In this document: positions 10,400 through 21,514 of the stretch, piece by piece
How the letters are laid out: each line of letters starts with the position of its first letter
Numbering within the stretch: the first letter of the stretch is position 1
Assembly (NCBI GenBank): GCA_016648135.1
Contig: JADDOH010001584.1
Coordinates: 248,001-312,000 of the forward strand
DNA from: Agrypnia vestita
Taxonomy: Eukaryota; Arthropoda; Insecta; Trichoptera; Phryganeidae
Direction of reading: 5' to 3'
DNA: 64,000 bases
Notes under the pieces: generated by a model
The model's input: only the letters and a program-made list of their open reading frames with translations
Told to the model about the DNA's origin: nothing
Databases searched by the model: none
Translations under genes and position numbers: made by a program

Positions 10400-10680
10400 T
10401 AACTCGTGGTGACGATCAAGAAGATCTATCAAATTTTCGTTAAAAAAAAATAATAAATTTTTGGATTTTTAAATTTTTTAATGTTTTTTTCATACAACTT
10501 ACTGAAGTTCCCTAATTGATTGAATGAAGGATAATTTTGGATTTTTGGAAAAATTTTATTACTCCCTTTCGTAGCGTCGCTCGACCGAAACCCAACGCGT
10601 CGGTTAAGCGCCAAACCAGTTTCCACTAGTAAATGAAAAAGGGAGTATAATAAAAACTTGGTTTTTATGGGTTACTTTTT
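10400..10680 (+). repeat. Family A repeat, 5'-truncated
   Basis: Begins at TATTAACTCGTGGTGACGAT, so the first ~100 bases of the family are missing. It continues through the hairpin region, CGTAGCGTCGCTCGACCGAA and AAGGGAGTATAATAAAAAC to the end block. Lies in tandem with the copy ending at 10,370. Confidence 0.75.
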
Positions 10681-11345
10681 TAAGCACGCTCATTAGCTCG
10701 CTTAAAACTAGCATGCTCTAACAACTGTACACACTTGCTTGTTATTGGCATGCTTATTTTAAGCACGCTCATGAATGAGCATGCTCAAGGTTAACAATCA
10801 AACACACATACTTATTACTGGCATGCTCCTGTCATAGAATAGAGACGCTCTTTTTCAAAATGGAAACTTTGCAAACTGAAACAGGAGTTTCAAGTAAACC
10901 AATAAATCAAAACAGTTCCCGAGTTTCCATCCGCACATTTTTGATTTTAGTTTTTTACAATTTTTAGTGTACGATTTGAATCATTCATATCGTTTAATAA
11001 AGTTCCATAAACATTATTACTTGCTATATTATTTTTACGTAGCGGTGACCGAGTATTCCACAGGCATTCGTGATTTCTATAATAAGTCGCGAAAAGTAAT
11101 GTTTTGTCATTTCCCCAACGAGCCATATTTGTTTCATCTGTCGAGGATTGAGAAGATCGCACTGATAATCGATACTAGCCGCGAATGACATTAGCATGCT
11201 CATAAGCAAGCCTGTTCACACATGCTCAAAAGATACTCCTTCCACCCGCAAATGCTCATTACTAGCAATGTGTACACGCTTGCTACTAAATAGCAATGGC
11301 TCAAGAAGCTCAATACTAATGGGCATGTGTATCAGTACCTTTATT
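10681..11345. mobile_element. Element with clustered GCATGCTCA subterminal repeats
   Basis: 10,681-10,835 and 11,190-11,330 each hold many degenerate AGCATGCTCATTA-like words, in both orientations, separated by CACAC-type spacers. The ~350 bp between them lacks the word. Two subterminal repeat clusters around a non-coding core is the layout of non-autonomous DNA transposons. I could not fix terminal repeats or a target duplication. Confidence 0.45.
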
Positions 11346-11531
11346 GTTTATCTAATCTTTTCGGAAATAGTCAACTCTATAAAATGACTCTTAATTGGAC
11401 TAGTTGAGCAGAAAGCATCTAATTAAAAAAAACATGGAACTGGTTTTGTTTTTTTTTATTTTTGGTTTGACACCACTTTTTTTTCACACGATTTTAAGGT
11501 TTTCTCTGCGAGTGTGAATGAATAAATTATT

Positions 11532-12030
11532 ATGAAATTTTTTATTTGTAACACCAAGATATTAGTATACAAAACGCTTATTAGACCAGTGCTCACGTAC
11601 GCAGCTGAGACGTGGGTACTAACTAAGAGGAATGAGCGAGCACTGGACGTTTTTGAAAGAAAAATTTTGAGGCGTATCTTCGGACCGGTTCTAGAAAATG
11701 GACTTTGGCGCAGACGTTACAACAATGAGCTCTATACTCTATTTAAGGAACCAAACGTCACAAAATTTATAAAACTGGGAAGACTTCGGTGGCTGAGTCA
11801 TGTGGAGAGAATGTCCGAGCATCAAGCACCAAAGTCCCTGATGAACTCAAGGCCAATAGGGCGAAGGATCTTAGGAAGGCCGAAACTAAGATGGAGTGAC
11901 AACGTCCTCAAAGATATCTCTGCCTTAGAGCTTCAAAACTGGAGAGAGCTGGCACTAGACCGAGATGAGTGGAGGAAAATTATTGAGGAGGCCAAGACCC
12001 ACCAAGGGTTGTAGTGCCAAGAATGATGAT
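11532..12030 (+). mobile_element. LINE RT C-terminal fragment, longest open copy
   Basis: A 160-codon open frame (11,532-12,014) reads TLIRPVLTYAAETWVLTKRN, ERKILRRIFGPVLENG, LGRLRWLSHVERMSEHQAP, LGRPKLRWSDNVLKDISALE and DRDEWRKIIEEAKTHQGL. This is the thumb/C-terminal region of a LINE reverse transcriptase. The catalytic YADD and the endonuclease lie upstream in a full element and are absent, so it is a 5'-truncated insertion. The 3' tail is (ATG)n at 12,020. The ATG at 11,532 is not a biological start. Same family as 5.4, 7.9 and 27.9 kb. Confidence 0.85.
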
Positions 12031-13784
12031 GAACAACTTTACGCTTGGTTCACGGGAAGCGACAAACTTCTTTACCGACTCATCCAAATACTTGCTCAAG
12101 CTGAAAACTTCTTTACAGCAGTTTGGACGAGTCGTTACTGAGCGTTCCTGAGAAACAAATGAAGCGTTACTGAGAATATATGTTACATATCATTTGCGAC
12201 TAGTATATTTTTAGTTGCGTCTTCTTGTCCTTTATAAACTAAGAGCCAGCGACCACCAGACTTACGTTATACTACCAAACTTGAAATATTTTCTGTAGAT
12301 ATACGCTATAGTAAGTTGGGAGGTTTGGATATTATGACATTTGAGTTCGGGAATTTTGGCAGATAACAGGTAATACAGGTACAAAAAAATGTGTAAGTAA
12401 AAATGTATTTGTGTCAACAGCCGTGGAAACTTGAGATCGTATTACTTACTTCCTGTCCCCATACTATTTATTAAAAGCGATCTCTGTCGTTGGCGAGGAA
12501 TTTTCATCAATCTTTTATATGCTCCATATCTGTAACCGGATGCGGATGCGACGGTTGGCTTTGAAATATCCGGGCTGCGTCGACAATCTCATTTCTTGGG
12601 CCTTTATTGAATTGTTAAGAGGGGAACATTTATATGGAAAATTGCTTGAAGTCTTACGACATCAAAAAGCTGACGTCACTTTTCGGGAGCAATAAGACTG
12701 CGATCGGCGGAGCCTCAAATGGTATAACATTATTTTTCTCCCCATCTGTACTGGATGGAATCTGCAATGGTATTTATTTCACAAGGTCGTTAAATATAAC
12801 ACGGCCTTTTAAGATTATTTTATTTAACCATATTTGTAACGCCCTCTAAAAATCATATTGTTAATTATGTACTGTATAATCAGGGGAGTGCAGTGAGAAC
12901 AAGAGGTAAAACTTTTATTTAAACGTATATTTGGAAAAAAAATCGAAATTAAATATTTATCTGGCAGAATATTATGAAATATTGAAATCTGAGTAATATG
13001 TTAATTATTAGGATTTGAATACTACGAGGTATATCTCTTATTTCGGTTTATTTTCAAAATATATGCTTAGGAAAAAGTCATGCTTCTTGTTCTCACTGCA
13101 CGCTCCTGTATATAATTATTATTATTTCACTTATTGAAAAAAAATAGAACGTAATAAGAACTTCGTATGTTAATTAAATTTATGTTAAGTTGATGGTTTT
13201 CTTGTAATTCAAGTCTGTTTTAAATTTCTTCGTGTAAATTACAACATTTATTTTGTTTAAATTTGAGTTACAATATTGTTTTGTGATTGACATTAAGTTT
13301 TTCTATTGTTTATTATATTTCATCGTTTTCGTCTAATTAAACGTGTTTTAATTTGATATTAAAGGAAAAGTCGATAAAATATCGAAATGAGTATGAATGC
13401 AGGTAATAAAGAGAATGAGGCTTTGAAAACTTGCATTAAAGCTAAGATTAGTGAGATGTAGCATGTGAGTGAGTGGTAAGGTAGTAAAAATGAGGTCACT
13501 TAGGCGCACATATAGAAAATATACTCATGATAGAGTAAGGAATTAACAATTGAGAAGTGAGCGTAAAGACAATGTGAGAAAGTATATGATCATCATCGTC
13601 ATCATTAATGACGTCAAAGGCACACTACTCCGAAGTTCTATAGGACTCCCAACTCTAGACAAAATCCTACAGTGTGAAATCAACCTGTATTTTTATTCAC
13701 CTTCTCCACTCCCCTTCTTCCTGGGAAAATATACATGGGAGTCCAGGAGTTCTCAATTCTCTCTACTCGGGTAGTTCGCCAACC
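12031..13784. other. No recognised gene; unique-looking sequence
   Basis: 12,500-12,850 is less AT-rich and contains a short inverted pair around GGTCGTTAAATATAACACGGCC. The reading frames look random. 12,850-13,550 is very AT-rich. Nothing matches the repeats in the window. Confidence 0.4.
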
Positions 13785-14160
13785 ATCGTTTAGAAACAGG
13801 CCACACCTTTAAAAAGAAAAACGGCATCGAAATTCTATAAATAAATAATAGAGATCTTAGATTAGAACTAAGATTAGATTAACTAAGAGATACTAGAAAT
13901 AAAAAAGAGCCTCAACACTAAAGCCAACATTATTAATAATCAGATAAATTTCATGAATAGCCCGCTACTAGATATATTTCCCATTTCGGCGTCCACCCCT
14001 TAATTACCCCCATCTTAGCTGTAGCCACACCCCCATTCAGAATTGATTTGTTTACTAGGATAGATAATGGATAGTCAATTGTACATCAGTCCTGATGAAG
14101 ATACGGTGGTATCGAAACCATTAGACGTAGAGTCATTATTTAAGTGGTTTATACAAAATA
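13785..14160 (+). mobile_element. Penelope-like element 3' end (GIY-YIG C-terminus plus tail)
   Basis: A broken frame reads GHTFKKKNGIEIL, then RNKKEPQH and a D-K-F-H-E...P stretch equivalent to the GIY-YIG C-terminus at 38.2 kb and 20.2 kb. A non-coding tail follows with a hammerhead-like core (see 14,089-14,126), ending near TATATCCAACCGCAAAGTTA. The last block (CCAACC.TAAAGTTAACGC and CATCAAAAAT) also occurs at 20,310-20,340. Confidence 0.65.
14089..14126 (+). ncRNA. Hammerhead-ribozyme-like core in PLE tail
   Basis: GTC (helix I) - CTGATGA - A - GATAC/GGTG/GTATC (5 bp helix II with tetraloop) - GAAA - CCAT - TA - GAC (helix I). The catalytic blocks CTGANGA and GAAA are intact. One extra base follows CTGATGA, and helix III is almost absent, as in minimal type I forms. 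Activity is inferred, not shown. Confidence 0.6.
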
Positions 14161-14874
14161 ATTTAATTAAAATTTACAATTATATCCAACCGCAAAGTTA
14201 ACGCTATAAACATCAAAAATATCTTTTAAGTTGCGTTAAGTCTAAACCACAATTATTGTAATACCATTAATTTGATTATTTTTGTCTTGTTATAAAATTT
14301 ACACGATTCTTTTATTTCTTCACGTTTTAAACATATTGAAATATACATTAATATAATTTAAGAGAATGACCGTAGTAAACATTTGTTAAAGATAAAATTG
14401 TAATACCTATACTTATATATTAAACCTCAAATATCTTAAAACATCATTCAAGTGGTTTGATATATTACGACAGAATACCATCCAGTCAAGCCAAACGATT
14501 CGATCTGATCAAATTCTTATTATTATATCATTCTTACTCACTTTCATTTATGATTAGTTCCTCGGAATCCTCACGAACTCGACTCCATTGTGCTGTCCAT
14601 CCGATAGCTTCTCGAATTCAATACCTTATCGATAAAGCTACAACTCACCTTTATTCCCCGTTTTCTTCTTACGCTTCAGCAGTCTTGTAATTCAATAGAT
14701 TGGTGGCACCCATAAATGTGCATCTCAGCAAAGTGAACGCGAGCATTTATTGATTTTAACTACCTCTTAGTTGCGTACCTGTAACAAAGAAAATATAATT
14801 TGAGCATTAAAAATAAAATATTTTTATATTTTAACTCATTTTTATGCTTTTTTTGTGCATATGTGCAAAAAATT
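14161..14874. other. No recognised feature
   Basis: AT-rich to mixed sequence. An 80-codon frame at 14,457 shows no family features. Confidence 0.4.
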
Positions 14875-15384
14875 TGTCAAGAAATGGCAAGCAAAAGGAA
14901 TTGCGTACTATCCAAATTCCTTGTAATATGTCAACACTATCGAAACATCAAGAACGGTCTACAGAAATCTACAACTTTCGCGAAACGTCTAAAAACACCT
15001 GAAAAAGCCTAGAAGCAACGAGAATCTTCTAAACACCGCCGGAAAGTTGTCGTGTTTGACAGGACAATTCAGTGCGAAGTACGCGCGAGTCGCGAGACGA
15101 CGCCCAGTGTGGCCAGTCGTGAATTGCGAAGCGATAAATAATGCGTATAATCGAGCAAAATACCTAATTGGCGAAATAATACGCGCGAGAACGGAATATT
15201 CTAGCAAATGATAAAAACGTATTACCCAGCGATAATTTAGTATTCATTTATGAGGAATATATTGCAAAATAGTGTAATTAAAGGAATAGCGTTAATTAGG
15301 CGTAGTTAATTAATCATTAATTAATAAAACGCTACTTAATTTCCAAAGTTTTCATTCATTCCTCCCTAACTACGACACGTGACA
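14875..15384 (+). mobile_element. LTR-type repeat (LTR family 1)
   Basis: Begins TGTCAAGAAATGGCAAGCAA and ends CGACACGTGACA. It contains TTGTCGTGTTTGACAG, CGCGAGTCGCGAGACGACG and GTGTGGCCAGTCGTGAATTG, all shared with the solo LTRs at 47.4 and 57.4 kb (opposite strand). The TATA region present in those copies is deleted. No flanking duplication is visible here. Confidence 0.65.
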
Positions 15385-15777
15385 ATATAATAAATATTCT
15401 AGCAGTTTAAAAATAATAAATAACATGTTTAGGATATGACTGTTATCCAATTACTCAAAAACACACTGAGGATGTTTATCCTAAATCTTATTTCAAATAT
15501 TCAGTGTCTTGAATATTTCAAAACAAAACCAACACACATTTCTGTTTTCGGCAATAAGATTTATTTTTAAATGAAAGTATTTGAGAACGTAATAACTGAA
15601 GAAACTTTCACTGCTGTAAAATAGCAAAAGCAATAAAAAGATGATTAGATGCTACAAACGGTTGTCGGTATTTTATTACACGTCGACATAATAATTTGAC
15701 ATTAAAAGCATGTTAGTTATATAATTATGAATCACTTAATGAATAAATATGAAAACTTTATTGGAAAATATTATATA
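15385..15777. other. No recognised feature
   Basis: AT-rich; nothing recognisable. Confidence 0.45.
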
Positions 15778-15830
15778 CTAGCTGTTCGTACCCGGTGATG
15801 CTCGGGTAAAGGATTTGGTTAAAAATAAGT
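15778..15830 (-). mobile_element. Helitron 3' terminus (second type)
   Basis: The minus strand ends CCCGAGCATCACCGGGTACG, AACAGCTAGT: a hairpin-forming CCCG...CGGG, then CTAG, then T. This matches the common insect Helitron end. The body would lie to the right and includes the tandem array below. Confidence 0.5.
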
Positions 15831-15904
15831 TTGCGGGGGGACACAAAGGTTCCATTGCTTTGCAAAGTCTCTAATAAAAACAATGTTTCCATTTAATCTA
15901 GGCT

Positions 15905-16335
15905 GGGATGGATGGGATGTCCAGGGGGGAAATGTGGCTTATGTATTCAGCCGGGACCTAAAGAACATGAATGAAAAATTTAGGTCAGATCCGTCACATA
16001 CCGTCACGGTGTACATTTGTACAGAAAATATATAAGAGAGGGTGTAGGTTAAAGGGGAACGGGATAATGTCGCCCGTCACCCGCCGGGTCCTAGAGAATA
16101 TTTATGCAAAATTTGGATCAGAGCGCTCAAACGGTGCAGATTTGCATTGAAAATATATCTAGGGGAGGGGTAGTGGTAAAAGGGAGAAAGGGGATATTTA
16201 GCCTTTGTTACTCGCCAGTCATTAAGAATAAGTATGCAAAATATGAATCAGATGGACCGAACAATGTTGATTTGTATCGAAAATATATCGGGGGAAGGAA
16301 TAAGGTGGAAGGGGAAATGTCGCCTATGTTATGTT
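15905..16335. repeat. Tandem array of about three ~130 bp units
   Basis: Units start near 15,932, 16,067 and 16,197, with a partial fourth at 16,318. Each has a TGTCGCC/TGTGGCTT-type start, GCCGGGTCCTA-like block, ATGCAAAATTTGGATCAGA, GCAGATTTGCATTGAAAATA and a G-rich AGGGGAGGGG end. Divergence between units is high (roughly 25-30 percent). It may be part of the Helitron that ends at 15,778. Confidence 0.65.
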
Positions 16336-16379
16336 AAGAAAGTGACCCATCGGGTTCTTAAGAATTCTTAAGTTCTAAA

Positions 16380-16629
16380 GAAATTTTTCTTGTGCAGAAT
16401 TGAAAGGAATTTTCCAGAAAGCGATCGAAGCGATAGAAACAGCGTTCATTAATGCGAATTAAAGAACAATGTAATAATAAGTGTTTGAAATATTCTATAA
16501 ATGTTGAGCGACTAATAATATAATGCCAGTGCTCCGATGAAGTTCATATCCAGTAACCTTTTGCGTAATAAATATAAGTGAAATTGATTTTAGTGTTTCA
16601 TTTACCTCCCACAGCTACGTTCCGTAACA
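16380..16629 (+). mobile_element. LTR family 2, 3' part
   Basis: Contains AATGCGAATTAAAGAACAAT, CCAGTAACCTTTTGCGTAAT and the end CTCCCACAGCTACGTTCCGT followed by AACA. The reverse complement of this end begins the copy at 46,099, and the middle recurs at 33,700-33,830. AATAAA lies at about 16,567, consistent with an LTR poly(A) signal. Confidence 0.5.
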
Positions 16630-16656
16630 GTATTTTGAGAACATAGTATATTCTTT

Positions 16657-16696
16657 AATGACATTTAAAACTTGATATCAAGTTTTAAATGTCATT
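16657..16696. repeat. Perfect 40 bp palindrome without spacer
   Basis: Twenty bases (AATGACATTTAAAACTTGAT) are followed immediately by their exact reverse complement; the centre is GATATC. ATGTCAT recurs just after it. Confidence 0.85.
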
Positions 16697-16959
16697 ATAA
16701 AATGTCATCGTGAAAAGACATTTGATATTCGTCTCGTATCGAACAAAATAATTCAAGAGTGACGACAACGCAACTAATTGTACTATCGAGGATAAAGAAA
16801 GGGCTTCAGATTTTTTATATTAAATGATAAATTCGCAAAAATCGAGACGCAGCATTTTCACGCTAACAAGAGTACAGGACGCAGAAGAGTAAAGGCAACG
16901 GCGACAAGGTCTCAAAGAAAATGATCGTACATTTTTGTTCCTAGTCGGTTGGTTATTCG

Positions 16960-17260
16960 AAAAATATATAGCGACGTTCATCCCTCGCCGTCCATGACGT
17001 CTTACATTAATACCAGGAGTTCAGAGCAGCGACGGGACTAACCATGTAATTGGCAATATAAATCAAGGCTGAGACTTTCCTCCCAGGCGGGCGTAGGTAC
17101 CAGGAGCATAGGAGTATCGGGAGAGCACGAGAGTATAAGAGGTGGCAGACCAAACTACAAGCCGCTCGCTTAAACTTCAACACGACATTGGTGTTGCCAT
17201 GCACGTCGTTTAATTAAAGATCAGTGCCTTGAGGTTCGTTTCTCAATGAAGTTTATTATA
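16960..17260. other. GC-richer segment, possibly LTR-derived
   Basis: Has a TATAAGAGG word at 17,134 and moderately GC-rich sequence. No inverted ends or second copy are visible. It could equally be unique host sequence. Confidence 0.2.
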
Positions 17261-17719
17261 TTAACGTATTAACCTTACAGAAAAATTAGATAATAAATTA
17301 AATCCACGTATTATATGTAAATTTAAAATTCTCCACCAAATACCCGTCGATTAAGATCAATAAACGACCAAATAAAATATTTGCGAGATTTAGAATTAAT
17401 TCAAAATATTGTAGGTCTTGGAGACTAATATAGGCTGACTACATTGTCAGATGCAAGAACTTTAAGATTTTCCTAAAAGTCTTCGAGGCAACCGTGGTCA
17501 GAACTCGAGCACAATGGCTCATTTATTATTATTTATTATTATTTTTTAGTGATATAATAGTGATTGAATATTTAAAAAAAATTAAAGTATGAAATGTGCT
17601 CTAAGAATATGACAGGCAATTGAGATCTAAATACCCAAGCTTTTTCAATATCAATAGCGGGTATTTGAGCATAAGTTAATAAATAATAAATAAAACATGC
17701 CAGATAAGTTACAAAAAAT
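17261..17719. other. No recognised feature
   Basis: AT-rich; no recognisable coding or repeat similarity. Confidence 0.45.
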
Positions 17720-17880
17720 ATATTTTAAAATAATAGAGATGCATATACGGAGTACGTAACGATATTTAATTATAACGGAGTGATTCGATTGTGCTATTAA
17801 AATATCACTAACTTGGTAATTATCTGGGATGAGTCCCTAACCTCCAACTATTTGATAACCAAGCGAGAGTCATACTTATA
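17720..17880 (-). repeat. Degenerate S1 SINE
   Basis: Body words AATAGAGATGCATATACGGA, then ACTAACTTGGTAAT, and a decayed tRNA head (CCAAGCGAGAGTCATAC on the plus strand) follow the order of the other S1 copies. Confidence 0.45.
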
Positions 17881-18081
17881 TACGAAACAAAAATGTCGAT
17901 TAAAATAAGTGATCACATAATATGTATATGTTTTTTTAATTTTATTTATTCAACTTGAAGCTTACAATGCATGAAAATGTTTTACAAAGAAAAATATTAA
18001 AACATTTGAATAATATCCGTTCCACACATTGAATAATCGCTTACAATAATATCTATAAAATTACTTACTTAAAGGTGATGT

Positions 18082-18112
18082 TTTGTGTGTGTGTGTGTGT
18101 GCGTGTGCGTTT
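18082..18112. repeat. (GT)n microsatellite
   Basis: Direct GT repeat with two GC interruptions. Confidence 0.9.
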
Positions 18113-18605
18113 TACGTTGGTTTTAAGCCCATGAATTCATTATTTTAAGTCGTTGCTTAAGAATATACTCTGTGTCTGTTAATAAGTCTATGCCAAAGGA
18201 ATTATCATATTGCAAGAATAAGTTTACGATTCTAATGATAACCGAGTTTTTTGCGGCCTGAGTTTTATATTTTTTAGGTCAGAAAAGAGTTGTATGTCGC
18301 GAAAAACAGGTTGGTACATTAAAATCAATACATGACAATAAATCAGGACAATCCACATTATTATTTAATATGTTATGAAGAAATTTAATATCTAGGCATT
18401 TGCTTCTAGAAGCTTGAGACGGTAGAGAAGGTGCAAAAATAGTGTGATGGGATTTTTACTTTTACGCTTTAGGAATTTACGCTGAATACTTTCAATGTTA
18501 TTTATATGTATTTGATATTGTGGGTTCCAAATAACGGAGCCAAACTCCTGTGAACTTCTGATTAATGAACAAAAGAAAATTTCAAAAGTTTTTTGGTTCT
18601 TAAAA
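18110..18605 (-). mobile_element. LINE RT C-terminal remnant (CR1/Jockey-like)
   Basis: The minus strand reads FCSLIRSSQEFGSVIWNPQY, HINNIESIQRKFLK, then RLKLLEANALDIKFLHNILN and SCIDFNVPTC...KYKTQAAKNSV...RIVNL. This order (SLIRS-EFGS-WNP, IE-IQRKFL, LDIKFLHNI, I-F-VP-R) is the C-terminal domain of CR1/Jockey-group LINE polymerases. A frameshift after RKFLK and a stop break the frame. The similar domain at 60.9 kb is a separate, more diverged copy. Confidence 0.75.
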
Positions 18606-18611
18606 TTTTTA

Positions 18612-18760
18612 TCTATCAATATAAATAAATATGTAAATGTTCGTTTGTACAAAATCTCTAATCTCTGAAAGTTCTTCAACGATTGCTTTGAAATTTTGGC
18701 ACAATGTTGCATTTGAATACCAGGATATTTTTGTACACCCGCTTTGTTTTTAAATACTTA
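18612..18760 (+). mobile_element. Helitron 5' terminus (third type)
   Basis: TCTATCAATATAAATAAATA then TGTTCGTTTGTACAAAATCT and TTTGAAATTTTGGCACAATG is the common insect Helitron 5' pattern. The element starts with TC and is preceded by A. Its 3' end is not recognised. Confidence 0.5.
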
Positions 18761-18954
18761 CTATTTATTTATGTAAATAAATATGTAAATTTTTTGATTG
18801 TCCAAAAACTTGAAAAAACGATTTTTTATAATTTAAATGCTATAAAATTTAATAGCATTTTGTAGTGTTAATGTTTAAATAATTGTATTTACAATAAGCT
18901 GCAAGACGATCTCAATCATTTTAAAGTTCGATACAATCGGAAATAGATAGATTT

Positions 18955-18956
<2 letters not shown>

Positions 18957-18993
<37 letters not shown>

Positions 18994-18996
18994 TAA
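18957..18996. repeat. (TA)n microsatellite
   Basis: Direct TA repeat with CATA interruptions at both ends. Confidence 0.9.
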
Positions 18997-19159
18997 AGGC
19001 AATTACGCTAATTAAACAAAAGCATTCTTAAATATATAAATACATACGTATAATTCAGTTTAAGTTCTGTAATAGGTAAATAATGATAAGAAATTTTTTA
19101 ATTATTTTATTAAGTGCTATCAAAGATTACATATGCCTAAAATTGTCGGAATTTAAGTA

Positions 19160-19715
19160 CCTACTCCCTTTATATTAACTCGTGGCGTCTGCTTGCTTGC
19201 TTGCCTGCTTGCCGTCGAAAAAACTTTGGATCGATTTTTGACCCTTTTCCCGTGATCCAATCGAGCTGAAAATTTGCAAGCAGACTCGTGGCGACGATGA
19301 AGAAGATCTTTCGTTAAAAAATAATAATAACTATAGCATAATTTTGGATTTAAAAAAAATTTTAATGGTTTTTTAAAATTGGAACCATTACAAAAGTTTG
19401 ATTACTATCAACGGAGCCGGCGGCCCGATAATGTCACGAAATATTTAAAATTTGAATTACTCCGTCGGTAGGTATAATAGGTACTTCACTACGAATTTCG
19501 AAAATTTATGACTATTGGTTCACAGATGACAGCACACTTCGGTTTTTTGGGAAGAAATCAAATAATATGGAGATATTTTTAGACATTTTTGACATAGATA
19601 TTAATTATTCTAGATATGTTTCATTTTCAGTCAATCAATTATTACATGATGGTAAACTTAATTTACAAAGAAAGGAAGTAAAATAAAAACTTGGTTTTTA
19701 TGGGTTAGTTTTTTT
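19160..19715 (+). repeat. Family A repeat, long copy with unrelated interior
   Basis: Starts ACTCCCTTTATATTAACTCG and continues through a CTTGC-expanded stretch and CCAATCGAGCTGAAAATTTG. The end block AAATAAAAACTTGGTTTTTA lies at about 19,685. About 200 bases of unrelated sequence lie between the two conserved halves. Confidence 0.65.
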
Positions 19716-20119
19716 TAAACTGAAATTGAAAAACCTAATCTCATTGGTCTCGATATGTATCTACCAGTAACTTATTGGCTGAATAGTTTTTATTTGAGAC
19801 TGTAATTCACATTGGCTCTAATTGCACAACTTGCATTCTTACACTGGATGGCCGAGAAGTCTCCTTAGATAAAGGAGAAAGTAATTCAATCGATTTGTTT
19901 TACTGCCTCCGCGTATTCAATTCAATATAAATTCCACTTCTGCTGACCCGACTTACTTACGAACGAATCAGAAATACATAAGTTAATTAATTCTTAAAGT
20001 GATTCGTTTTGTCATTCGAGTGGTAATTTATTGAATTCAAAGACAACTAGGGAATTTTTTAATTATAAAACAATGTTATACTTTTCTATTGTGCTATTAC
20101 TTTGTGGTTATTCATTATG
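19716..20119. other. No recognised feature
   Basis: Unique-looking AT-rich sequence. Confidence 0.4.
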
Positions 20120-20345
20120 AATATAATTAAACAAAATTACTTAGTTTATCACCACTCCAGTTTCTTGGTAGAAACCAACAGTTTTCTTTTTTAAACGTGT
20201 GGCCTGCTTCCAAAAGATGGTTTGCGAACTCAGAAATGTTATTGTTATTGAGACATCTTAAATGTTGCTTTTGAACAGTCATTAAAATAATAGTAATAAT
20301 AATTATGTCCAACCATAAAGTTAACGCAATAAACATCAAAAATAA
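20120..20345 (-). mobile_element. Penelope-like GIY-YIG fragment
   Basis: A minus-strand frame reads KQHLRCLNNNNISEFANHLL then EAGHTFKKENC, matching KKHLRCLNSNNYSEFSNHLL in the better copy at 38.4 kb. Downstream residues NWSGDKLSNFV diverge. An S1 SINE abuts it upstream. Confidence 0.65.
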
Positions 20346-20462
20346 AAAATAAAATATTTTAAAAATGCGGAAGCATAAAAAGCTAAACGCTTCTTTTTTC
20401 GAAGATAGGACTAATTTTCTGTTCTCCCGGAATGGGGGTCGAACCACTAGATCAACAAACTA
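20346..20462 (-). repeat. S1 SINE, partial
   Basis: Body words AAGATAGGACTAATTTTCTG and a decayed box B region (GGGGGTCGAACCACTAGATC on the plus strand) follow the S1 order. The tRNA head is shortened. Confidence 0.5.
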
Positions 20463-21119
20463 CTTTAATTACATATTTTATTAACCTCATTTCCTAAACT
20501 GGTTGCCGCAGCTATTTTAGTCAGCAGCAATATAGTGCAGTGTTCATGACCCTCGTCGAAGCTCCAAATTGAACTGGTGCAGGATCATGCGGGCTTCACC
20601 ATTAATTGACGACTTTAATCCTCATGCATACAAGAGACGTAAAACCATACCACAGAGTAAGCGCACGCGCACTGATCATCTTAAATGAATAACAAAGGGC
20701 CAAGAACTGATGGAGCAACAGCTGCAACTGCTGACTCAAATAACAATTAAATCATCATATTTTTTTTATTAATTTGAATTTTTCAGAATTTTCAAATCAT
20801 TTCATAGAAATTTACCATATTTTTAATAAAAATTTGGTTTATCGACAGAGCACAATATTATACAGAGAAGAACTAAACCTCTTCTTTAGGCGAAGGAATT
20901 GAGATACAGCGAAAATAATGTCCATCCTAGCGTACATTTAAGACGCAGTCAAAGTATTTTTTCTAGCATAATTAAATCCCTTAAAAAAAATTACACTAGA
21001 CGTTGATTTTTTATTTTATTTTCGTTCCATACCGAGTCTCTTCAAGTAAAACTGTATTTTTGTAATAAAGCGCGACTTATTTTCAAAATGGATATCGCGA
21101 AGAACGGAGGAAATTAGTC
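20463..21119. other. No recognised feature
   Basis: 20,510-20,720 is less AT-rich; the rest is AT-rich. No coding signature. Confidence 0.4.
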
Positions 21120-21245
21120 CGATATTTCCGTAGAACCTATTTTTCAAAAATAAACTTAGTTTTCACCACTTTTGTATTGAAAATATCAACATGTTTCAGA
21201 GCCCATGGCCCCTTCGTCAGGATACAATCGTGTACAATGGCAACA
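21120..21245 (-). mobile_element. PLE 3' tail with hammerhead-like core
   Basis: On the minus strand: TATC - CTGACGA - AGGGGCC/ATG/GGCTCT - GAAA - CATGTT - GATA at 21,184-21,224. Helix I is 4 bp (TATC/GATA). Helix II is imperfect. The sequence runs on as TTTTCAATACAAAAGTGG, as in the other PLE tails. Confidence 0.6.
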
Positions 21246-21514
21246 CTTAAGATGGGTGCGTTCATAAAAAATTAATTTTGATGAAATCAAATGCACATAA
21301 AGTACGCAGTACAAAATAAAAAATTAAAGCTAAGCATTTCGCATTTTTCAAATACAAAATATGTTTTGTAAAGTATTTTAAATAAAATATAAAATGCATT
21401 GTGAAAAGAAGTATTACAAATACAAAATAAAAATAAGTATTTTGTATTTTGAATTTGCATTTCAAATACATATATGTATTTCAAATAATTCACAACTCTG
21501 AATATGGGGTATTG
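21246..21514. other. AT-rich stretch with short inverted words
   Basis: Repeated ATACAAAAT/ATTTTGTAT words in both orientations; no coding signature. Confidence 0.4.
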
